Notes under the pieces: model-generated
Database searches by the model: none
The model's input: the letters and a program-made list of their open reading frames with translations, nothing else
What the model was told of the DNA's origin: nothing
NCBI GenBank assembly: GCA_030704615.1
Contig: CM060733.1
Coordinates: 53,504,001-53,568,000 of the forward strand
Direction: 5' to 3'
DNA length: 64,000 nt
Source: Takakia lepidozioides
Lineage: Eukaryota; Streptophyta; Takakiopsida; Takakiales; Takakiaceae
Position numbers and translations under genes: made by a program
Part shown: one piece after another, positions 55,461-64,000 of the stretch
How positions within the stretch are numbered: the stretch's first letter is position 1
Layout: every line of letters starts with the position of its first letter

Positions 55461-58402
55461 TTATACCATCAATCTATGTGCAGGAAAAACTGTGTTGTGA
55501 CAGCAAAAAATGGACATGGTAGGTTGCAACGACCCGACTTGCCGATATCTCTTATCTAAACGGTCACGAACAACATCAGAGATTGCCACACCCATCCAAA
55601 CTGGATATGTCTCTGTGTCTGGTGGTCGAACAAGTACGAAATTTCCAATTTCAATATCTTTGAATGGGTTCATCGGCTCTTTAGGTCTCTGACTCTTTGG
55701 CCCACAATAGGGATCCAGCTGGTTGCGATCTTCCTCCTCTGACTCCTCCTGACTCTCACATTCAACCCTAATTCCATCTCTGTCATGGTTATCTTTCCAC
55801 AGAGTCGAAGGCCAAAACCCCTCTTCCAGCTTGTCCTTTGGCTCAGGCAATGGCTTACCAAGTTCAAGAAGAACATCCTTCCAATACTCATCGTAGTTAT
55901 TCATGATATTTTCATAGTTCTTGTCGAGATCCATCCCAAGTCTCCAGAATTCGCGGTACTTCGAAAGGCCATTTACAATACTGGCATTTTTTTCCCTGGC
56001 GTCTGGCTTTATTTCCCAAATAGGCTGCAGTGGAACAGGTTCCGGGACCCCCTGGGGTAGCAGGAGAGACCTCTTGTCCTCAGCAATCTTCCACATTTTG
56101 ACTGCACCCTGCTTCGGAAGCCAATTAACGTTGGTTGCTGATTTATTATACTTCATTACAGGCCAACCGTCACAATCCACATAGAACTTGAAGACGTGCA
56201 TTTCAGATGTGCCAATTAGCGCATTGCTCCCATCAATAATGTATCCTTCCACAAACTTCTTGAAGTCTGCGACCTCTTGAATCAGTTGAGGAATAAATGA
56301 CAGGTTTTGAGACTCCATAAAGAGGCGCATGAGATCCGGAAGGATATATGTGCTCTTCTGTTTCAACTTCTTCGACAGATAACTAAAGTATGCATCAATA
56401 TCCTCGTGGGTGTGACCAACCATCAGGATTCCAAGATGGATATCTTCAAAAACACCTCTCGGGCCGTCAAGAGTGATAAAAAAGCAAGCATCCAACGATT
56501 TTTGTTCTCTCTTGAAGAATTGTCCATTTGCAGGTATAGTCGACGGGGTAATGGCTTGGCTCGAACAGGGCCTTGGGATACCCTAGGCTTCAGTGCTTTC
56601 TCACATTGAGACTTTTCCTTCATTAGAGTTTCGAAAAAGGAGTTCTGCATTGGATGATCAAAAATTTCTTTTGAGTCTCGACACGTGGGCTTCTCAAGAG
56701 CGCGAAGACAACGAGCCAAAGAGCTGATAGTCAAGTTAGGATCATTTGGCCAGAACTCGTTCATGAACTGAGCATAAGCACCATCACCATGACCATGAGT
56801 CACCATACATGTTAGAGATATAGGTAGTTGACCGAGAGACTAGATGTCATCTTGTTTGTTACGAGGAGCCGAGGCAACGCAGTCTTCGAGTGATCCATCT
56901 TATCGTGTATAATATACAGAAACGCCTCACCCATCATCGTTGATTCATTTCGCCAACTATGATAAAGCCTGCGACATGACTCATGATGCTTCAAATGTCT
57001 CTCAAATTTCCTTTTGTGCTTTCTCTGCTCCTCAGTTCCACTGACTGACTTCTGGATAAGATCTTTGAACATCTCACAATCTGTGCATTTCGCGAATTTT
57101 CCACCAGGTTTCCGAACCTCAACATTCTCAAAAAGTTTCAACCGAATTCGGCTAATTCCAGACTTCGACAATTCCTTCAAGCCCATTCGTTTGTTCGCCT
57201 GATCCAATTGTCAACAATATATAGAGTTGGTATACAATTAGGTACAGGAGACCTCCCGTGGAGATTGAAATTGAGATTAAATATTCCAACATCTACATCC
57301 AAGAGATATGAAAATTTGATAGATGCAGAAAGAACGACAGACACAAAATTTCGTTCTTAAATAGATGGACAAAATCGCTCCGAACGATCCATCAATGGAC
57401 TATCGGTTATTATGCTAACGATTTGATATCGACTATTGGCACACTTAGCAGAATGATTACGGGAGGTCTCCCGTGACATACGCTCCTTGAAAGTAGAAAA
57501 ATGTTTATAGAGTTAGAATCAGATTGGGTTGGAAAGCAGTATCCAACCTCATTGGACAGTCTGTTAAGCTCCTTCCAATGCATCTCCACCGGCAACAACT
57601 TCAGAACATCTTGCCTTCCTTCTCCGATACCTCTCATTTTATGAGGCATGAGGTCACTGTTTCTGGAAATCAGCGATAACAAATTTGCCTCGGCCTGCAG
57701 GGTTTTTGCTCGGGGTTTCTTCATTCCTTTGTTTTCATGCATTGACGAGATGTATCCATCATTACTCTTCCTCTTGTATCCATGGTACGTTGACCTACCG
57801 ATCCTATGGATTGTCCACCGCGCCTTCTCACAGACCTCAACTCCTCCCATTGTAAGGTAGGCATGATGACCATAACCTGGTAGTCGGTGTAGTCATCGTG
57901 GGACGTCAAACCCTAACTCTCTCTTTGCATCAAAAGAAGATGCCAAGAACTTACTCTGGATAGCCTTAGTTTTTTCCCAGCTGAAGTGTTGACGACAGTT
58001 TCGAGCACAACAGCTCACAGAGCTTAATGCTTGAATTGACTCTGAATTTAAGAGTCGGACGGAGTTCTTATCTCCCTTTCGAACTCGTTTCAAACATTTA
58101 TACTGCGATTTCTTGACTCCTTCGAGGTGGTCATCCTCCGTGTCTGACTCATAAAACTTTGTGAGCAACTCTGATAGTTTTTGGCCATCTTGAAGTTTTG
58201 TATGTGTAAGCCGTAATTTCGTCATGGTCATTAGCAAATCCTGAGCTAACCCAGAGATAGCTGTAACAATTACACCGACATGCTCCTCCCCAAGATTTTC
58301 ACCGAGAATAACTTCGTCAAGTAGACACGCCACAACCCGTCCCTCAGCGATGACGTCCATCTCATCATTGAGAAGATTGCACATCTGATTACGATCATAC
58401 AT
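55461..58402 (-). CDS. DUF7869-type transposase-like protein
   Basis: Read on the minus strand from 58402: an N-terminal part ending CCARNCRQHFSWEKTKAIQS (Cys-rich start usual for this family, 57893-58402); 57540-57850 (SDLMPHKMRGIGEGRQDVLK, LLPVEMHWKELNRL); 56812-57207 (FAKCTDCEMFKDLIQKS, HDKMDHSKTALPR); then the catalytic-like core LYLQMDNSSRENKNRWMLAF (56520-56565), an A5 run at 56448-56452 (plus strand) that shifts the frame by one, and GILMVGHTHEDIDAYFSYLS. The Asp of MDN and of HEDID suggests an RNase-H-like fold. A long C-terminal part (FYVDCDGWPVMKYNKSATNV, DIEIGNFVLVRPPDTE) follows. Proteins of this kind are repetitive in plants, fungi and animals and are presumed mobile-element proteins; function is unproven. 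Introns at about 57208-57540 carry the palindrome motif. Another frame change lies near 56850. Confidence 0.7.
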
Positions 58403-60240
58403 TGTGCCACACTAACGACTAATCTGGAGATAGAAGTCAAGAACCAAGCTGAGAGATGTATAATGGCGGAGACAGAGTCAATGGAGCAGGGGAAACTCAT
58501 TGCTGACATGAAGGCTACTATCTGTCGCAATGAGGATACCATTCAGCAGTTCCACCAGGTTGATGTCCAGAAGGACAGGTGCATCTTTGAGTTGCAGCAA
58601 ACCATCACAGTACGGGACAATGAACTATCTGTGAGTGAAAAAGCTTGGAAAGAAGCTGCCTATGCAGCTCTGGTTGAGCCTCATGCAAAGCGCATGGAGA
58701 GTTTACAACAGCAGTTGGAAGCATACCGGCTCAAGGAGGAGCAGGATCTCTGTGGTGTTACACAAGATTGGTGGATAATTATCTTTTGCAAAAGTGGTTA
58801 ACACAAGGGCCAGTGGAAGGGAAAGCACCAAGAAAGCTCACCCAAGACGAGATGAATTATCTCAGGCTACTGGGTGCAGAACATTGCCACAACCACTATA
58901 GACAATGTCTATAGTCGGATAGCTGAGTTACAGGAGGATATAGAAGGGCTGCAGACTCAAGTGGATGACTTGAGCTCCAACATTGACAAAAGGGCCTTTG
59001 TTCCTGAGGAACAGCTCATGGCTACTTATTTGCACGCAAAGACTTTGATTTTCCAATCTTCAGCACAGGAAATGCAGGATTTGCCAACATCAAGAAGGAC
59101 TGTGGCAACAACATCACAACAACCACACCAGGTCGACAGTGTTGATACCATGGCACTCCAGCAATCACTGTCTGAGGTTTGGGGTGATGTTTCTTTTAAT
59201 CCACCTACTACGCTTGCTGCACTTGAATACAATCGGGCTATGATTCAACCCTTCAACCAAATTCCCATTGTTATGGATTTGGCTTGGAAAGAATTCAGTC
59301 CTCTAGAGTCTTTGGCACACTATTACCAGATTATGCGCATTTGGTTGCCAGTGGCAACTCGGACTAAAGTTCTTCCAACTGACAGACCCATTGAAGATCA
59401 CCATTTTGCGCGGTATTGGTCTGAGGCAGAAACCATGCTGAAGGAATTAATTGCCTTCCAGATTGTTCATGGATTCATTTACACCAAGACCAAAGAGGTA
59501 CCTAGTTTGGTCATGGGTTGTGGACTGTATTATGTTGCTTGTTTTATTTCACGCTATCACATTGAGCAGCAGATCAGTTTCAGACTTATTCTAGTGGGGA
59601 GCATTGGACGTTACCTTCAGTTCCACCACAAACATATCTGTATGATGTAAGGATCATGCTTCAGAAGGATCCCCAACTCCATTCTTGGTTTACTTTTGCT
59701 CTGGAGAACTTAGCCAAGGAGAACTTGGGTCTTGACCACATTTCTTCCAAGGGGCATGAAGCCAGGAAGTGGCTACACTTTTCCAAAGTCATTGACACAC
59801 CACTCAGCTATACAGATGATGAGCTGCGGGCATACACCAATCTTGCCCGGAAAAAGTTGACACAAGTCTTATAGTATAAGCTTCTAGACATGGTAGGCAT
59901 ACATTGTATGCCAGTCAGGATTCCTATAAAGCCACCGAAGGACAGGAAACAGTACGGCCAACGGGGGGAAGATGATTTGGATACTACTGGTTCTGTGGAT
60001 GGGAATTTTGACATGGCTGAGGATTATGCGATATAAATGGCGGAGAAGAAATGACAGGGATCTCCTATCCCTGAAAAATTACCTCCATATTAGCCTAAGG
60101 CAGGACAGTCAGATCCATCTAGTCGACAGTCATTCCCACCAGCCAGCGACATGGCTCGGGCTCACACACAGAGCCCTCCGAGGGACTCTCACCGGCAGAA
60201 GGGTGCTCGTTCACAAAGGTTTGCTGATCCTAAGCAGTAA
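58403..60240 (+). pseudogene. Extra 3' ORF of an LTR retroelement (coiled-coil)
   Basis: A mostly open plus-strand reading region with breaks near 58800, 59650, 59875 and 60035. The first part (58430-58760) is a coiled coil: MEQGKLIADMKATICRNEDT, LQQTITVRDNELSVSEKAWK, RMESLQQQLEAYRLKEEQ. Then 58900-59240 (RIAELQEDIEGLQTQVDDLS) and a more globular part (FNQIPIVMDLAWKEFSPLES, DRPIEDHHFARYWSEAETML, ARKWLHFSKVIDTPLSYTDD). The end (RAHTQSPPRDSHRQKGARSQ, RFADPKQ stop) lies just ahead of a polypurine tract. No gag, protease, RT or integrase motif is present. Its place between polymerase genes and 3' LTR is where some plant retroelements carry an additional ORF. I do not recognise the family. Confidence 0.5.
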
Positions 60241-60261
60241 ACCGTGAGGACACGGTTTTTT

Positions 60262-60278
60262 GAGAGGGGGAGGGATAA
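60262..60278 (+). promoter_or_regulatory. Polypurine tract
   Basis: GAGAGGGGGAGGGATAA directly precedes TGTTAGAGGG, the presumed start of a 3' LTR. Plus-strand priming at such a tract is standard for LTR retroelements. A perfect 8-bp stem, 4-base loop hairpin (AAACCGTG AGGA CACGGTTT, 60239-60258) separates it from the last stop codon. Confidence 0.65.
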
Positions 60279-61010
60279 TGTTAGAGGGCTGTCTGGGACT
60301 TAGACAGTTTTATGGGTTCTGTGGGGTACCCTTAATTTTTGAGCAGACCTACTGTGGTAGACTCAGACCAATATAAACCTTAGGGGTAACAGACACAGAC
60401 CTTAGGGGTGGTAGACAGGCTTACACAGCCAGTCACAGCCTATCACAGTCTATCAAAGCCCGACATAGCCCGACACAGCCCGACACGGCCAGTCATAGCT
60501 CGGCACAGTCACAGCCCGACACAGCTTGGCACAACCCGTCACAATGTTCACAGGGAACGGTTATCATTGGCAGGGAACAACTGTGTAGGAACGATATCTG
60601 CAGAGGGAACGTGCATTCTGTCTTGGATGACAGTTAGTTAGTTAGGCGGTTAGAACAGCTTGCGGGTAGAATAGGCAGAGTAGCGACATGGAGGGGGTCA
60701 CTTCTTATAGCACTTGCTTGGACGTCACTTCGGAGATCACGTCTTGGACATCACTTGAGGAGATCAGGCGGAGAGCACGATCTTGGAGCACAAGGATGGA
60801 GATTACACAAAGGAGGAGATACGACGAGATGATGCTTGATTCATGCAAGCTGTAAAGATGCACTGTAGAGCAGATTAGAGACACCATGGCCTTCACTCAT
60901 ATCTCTTTACACGGTGTAAATATGAAATAGGAATCATATTAATATCTATCATGTATCAGGTTGTGGAATGAATGCTTGAGTAGTTGGAACATGATAGATT
61001 GCAAAAGCAA
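60279..61010 (+). mobile_element. 3' LTR (right end uncertain)
   Basis: Starts TGTTAGAGGGCTGTCTGGGA after the polypurine tract. It contains an AATATAAACC TATA-like motif (60371), the CACAGCC-type array at 60410-60550 and the repeat GTTAGTTAGTTAGGCGGTTAG. No CA terminus with a target duplication can be fixed, and no partner LTR is in the window. Confidence 0.5.
60410..60550 (+). repeat. Tandem CACAGCC-type decamer array, second locus
   Basis: About thirteen imperfect 10-base units of the kind GTCACAGCCT, CGACACAGCC, CGACATAGCC. The unit and length are like those of the array at 17350-17475. It lies within the presumed LTR U3. Confidence 0.8.
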
Positions 61011-61680
61011 TCTGATGCTTAAACCTAGATTGTTGGGTAACTTACTGAACATGAATGCAGGAAAGAATAGATATATGAAAGCACCCCATGATACACTAGA
61101 TGTAGGTCATGAGTGATTGTTTTGAGCGGGCTGAGTGCTTAGAGATTTCGAACTCTTTTATCTTGGAGTTTCCACCTCAGATAGCTAAGGGATGGGTGAG
61201 GAAAAGCCGCTCAACACAACTAAAGAACATGCATTTGCATTTGGTCAACATTTACTTACAGATCTCAGTGGGTATCACTGCAGACAGATACGGACTATTG
61301 GTTGTTGTCCGATGCAGGCATTGCCATCACCAATCTGTGGAGAAGTGATCGTATTCAAAGATTTTTAGCCCAGTAGGTTTCATTAACGTTAGTTTCAGGA
61401 AAACAATTTCTGAAGTACATACATGTAGGGTTCAAAGGGTGTATACTTGGTCTTCATGGCCGATAAATGTTGTATTGCAAGTTTTCAATTGAGTAAAATT
61501 GTGACTATTTCAAGCATATTACCACCATGTTGAATGTTTGTTGCAGGACTTTTTGCAGAAATTGTTTTAATACTAAATGAACATTAGGGTGAAAAAAGTC
61601 TTAACATGACCAAAGCATTATTAATGTCATACAAGGGATGACACACATTTCATTCATCTTCAATTGGAGCGATTATGTGA
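61011..61680. other. Intergenic, no gene seen
   Basis: Mixed sequence between two retroelement pieces; no reading frame or repeat that I can support. Confidence 0.35.
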
Positions 61681-62860
61681 TGTGAGGAGTGTCAAAATGA
61701 TGTCCAAGTGATTTGCACTAATATGACATGTAATTTGTCATTTATTCGTGTAGATTTAGTTATAAATTCCACACGACAATTGCATTCAACCTTTGTCCAA
61801 GTATCGTACGAGGCCAACGTACACGGATTTCGCACGTTACCGATGTTGAAATCGGACGCATCACATTCGTGCATTAAGCACACGGAATTAGGGTTTGTTA
61901 ATAAGTTGGATTTGAGGAGTTTCTTAAGGGCTGTTTGGAGGATTATTGGAGGTCATTGGAAGCCATATTGGGTAGGCAGGTGGAGCCATTGTGAGGGCTG
62001 GTTGGAGACCTTGGAGGCCACTAATTGGCGGGCGCCTAGGGCCTTTTCATGGACTGTTTGGAGTCCAAGTTTGCAAACTTCTTGAGCCTCGATGGGTCTA
62101 TATGAGGGGCTGATTGAGGGCAGATTTCAGAAGTTCATGACAATAATTTGAGGGAACTTGAGAGTTATTTGAGAGGTTCTTTAAGGTTAGTCTTATCTAT
62201 TGCTCGAGCAAGAGTGAGTGTGAAGATAGGAGGAGTAATGGGATGAGAGCATTCTGGGCTTAGAGATTGCTTTAGCTTCCCTTCTCTATAGTCTTCCATC
62301 ATTCTTGTAGGCCAAAGCTTTTCCGTAAGCGGAGGCAGAGCTAGTTTGGATAGAGACTTGGTCATCTTGTAGGTTTATTGCAGCTGCAAGGAGGTCGATT
62401 GATTTAAGGTGTGGGAGGTGTTGTTGTTTGAGTTTCCTGTGTTTGGATCCTCTTCCCACACATGCATGCTTGACTGTGCGCCATGCTAGTTTGGTTTGGG
62501 CGCTTGCTTTTATAGGTGGTTGTGCCGGAAATATTGTGGCCGGCCAACCCTAGAGCGTGCTGTCGGTAGTGAGGCTGGGGTGATGACCAGCAGACCATCA
62601 TTGTTTCTCTTATGGTGAGGCTGGGTTGAAGACCAGGAGACCATAGGAGTGCCTGCGGTGGATACAGGTGGTTCAGGTTAGGAACCTAATATTCCAAACC
62701 ATAAGCCGCAACAAGTTCTCCGGTTACCTTGTGGAAAGGGGGATTAGAGACAAGTTGATAGCCGGTTTGAGTGTGAGTTTTCATCACGGAGGCGCCACCA
62801 GTTGCTGAGGAGAGTGCCGGTACGAGCACCAGCGATACTAGTGGGTATACAAGATGAGGT
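61681..62860 (+). mobile_element. Probable LTR/leader of a third Ty3/Gypsy element
   Basis: Begins near TGATGTGAGGAGTGTCAAAA, has a TATAAATTCC box at about 61761, and contains G-rich leader sequence with a tandem pair GTGAGGCTGGG.TGA.GACCAG.AGACCAT (62569-62607 and 62618-62652). It leads into gag of the element that continues past the window end. LTR borders are not fixed. Confidence 0.4.
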
Positions 62861-64000
62861 GTGCGGTTTAGACCACCATCACCTTCAGTGTCTTCTGAGG
62901 AAGGTTCAAACTCAGAGTTAGGAGGATTCTCGCCGAGGGTGCAAACCATTTCCATGCCATTGTTGTGGGATACGATGGAGAAAATGTATGGAGCTACCAA
63001 GGGGCCACGTCGGTACTCTGGAGCTGTGGGCACCATGGAGCTTGATGATTTCATACAGGAGTTTGATAGTTGATGTGATTTGCAGCAGATGCGCAATCCA
63101 CAACTATTTACGCCTTTTATGGCGTGGAAGGGGCTGTTTCAACTCCTTGAGGGGCCGCCTATGGATGACTACCATGAGTTTAGGCGGGGCAATGAGGTGG
63201 AGATTGAGGAGTGACGACAATATTGGTCACCTGACTATGTTTCCATCACTAGAGGCACAAGGGCAGCGGCGACACCAGCAGCTACACCAACATCCCCAAC
63301 TGCAAGCACTAGTAGTGGGACAAGTAAAGATGGAGCTGGGAAATCCACTCAAGCTCCTGCTGTAGCACCAACACCCGTGCCTACCTTTATCCAAGTTGTG
63401 GAGTTCTTCGAGGAGTTAAAAAGAAACTACCAAGGAATAAGGACGGAAAAGTTGCAAATCTTGCAAGAGTTCCAGCAGAGGCCTACTGAGAGTTTGAGGG
63501 AGGCTTATACGCGCATGAGGCGATTGATAAATGAAAACCCAAGGGGTTATGGAAGCTCAAGCTGTCCAATTCTGGTATGGGATATTGGACAAGAAGCTGA
63601 GGAGAAGGGTGCGGGATGCAACTCTCCTACAAGTGGCCCAACCCACCTTAGCAAACGTGTTTTTGCTGGCAGAGCGGATAGAGCTCAATATGGTGGAGGA
63701 GCAAGTGGTCATGGTGGGGTTTGGTAAAGAGACATAACAAAGTGGGGCTCCTAGCTAATAACAACCACTACTACAACGTGCTCAAGGCAACAAGGGGGCT
63801 CAGGCGAAGAGCAGGGAAGGACAGAGAGGATCTCAATTGCAGAGGTCACTTCTTTCATTTTCAGGCCAACAACAGTCGAGTGTGATATGTTGGGATTGTG
63901 GAGGACCCCGTGTTAAGAGAAATTGCCCAGAGAGAGGCAAATGGCCGGCACAGGCACAACCTACGCAACTACAGTGTGGGCATTGTGGCAAGTATGGGCA
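62861..64000 (+). pseudogene. Ty3/Gypsy gag with zinc knuckles, cut by the window end
   Basis: Capsid-type gag: LFTPFMAWKGLFQLLEGPPM (63100-63160), then FFEELKRNYQGIRTEKLQIL, EFQQRPTESLREAYTRMRRL (63400-63520) and, in another frame, AVQFWYGILDKKLRRRVRDA (63550-63610). A spacer leads to CWDCGGPRVKRNC (about 63888), a zinc knuckle in which the expected His is Arg, and a second knuckle, CGHCGKYG, at the last bases. Stops at 63072 and near 63215, and a frame change near 63540, indicate decay. Protease and polymerase would lie outside the window. Confidence 0.8.

Overview
This window is nuclear DNA of a land plant: interrupted genes with GT-AG introns, pentatricopeptide (PPR) repeats, a plant-type choline-transporter-like gene, Ty3/Gypsy, LINE and CACTA elements. 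Nothing indicates an organelle or a prokaryote. The best clue to lineage is a 12-exon gene at 2.6-12.6 kb for a three-DM10-domain protein of the EFHC1/Rib72 family, a structural protein of motile cilia. Plants without flagellate sperm have no use for such a gene, so a fern, lycophyte or bryophyte is most likely; cycads or Ginkgo cannot be excluded. Species is not assigned.

Layout. 1-2.6 kb: minus-strand PPR pseudogene and a small repeat family. 2.6-12.6 kb: EFHC1/Rib72-like gene. 13.3-14.8 kb: PPR fragment split by a 1.1-kb non-autonomous CACTA element (13514-14629, target duplication AGC). 15-19.2 kb: decayed Ty3/Gypsy pol (RT, RNase H, integrase), then a gag zinc knuckle and an unassigned retroelement ORF. 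19.7-25.8 kb: choline-transporter-like (CTL/SLC44) gene with intact exons and a minus-strand LINE in intron 1. 26.7-29.1 kb: two decayed LINE pieces in opposite orientation. 30.9-33 kb: plus-strand PPR pseudogene sharing its 5' block with the copy at 1-2.1 kb. 33.6-39.3 kb: Ty3/Gypsy with LTR, primer-binding-site-like tract, gag, three zinc knuckles, protease, RT and RNase H, but no integrase.

From 39.3 to 58.4 kb lies a nested structure. The outer unit carries a minus-strand DUF7869-type transposase-like gene (55.5-58.4 kb) and is studded with a recurring palindrome built on GGGAGATCTCCC. Inserted into it at 41225-54380 is a 13.2-kb CACTA element with matching inverted termini and a GTT target duplication. 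That element has a TNP2-type transposase on the minus strand and, divergently, a second multi-exon gene on the plus strand. The second gene joins a Transposase_24-like region, an FCP1-like HAD phosphatase domain and a small C-terminal transposon domain. The element also holds host-gene scraps (PPR, ribosomal protein S3Ae, a trichome-birefringence-like acyltransferase exon).

58.4-61 kb: 3' end of an LTR retroelement with an extra coiled-coil ORF, polypurine tract and 3' LTR. 61.7 kb to the end: leader and gag of a third Ty3/Gypsy element, cut by the window.

Only two genes look like functional host loci: the ciliary gene (with one damaged splice donor) and the transporter. Everything else is mobile or dead. 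Exon limits were placed by eye from reading frame, GT/AG sites and family knowledge; no alignment was run.
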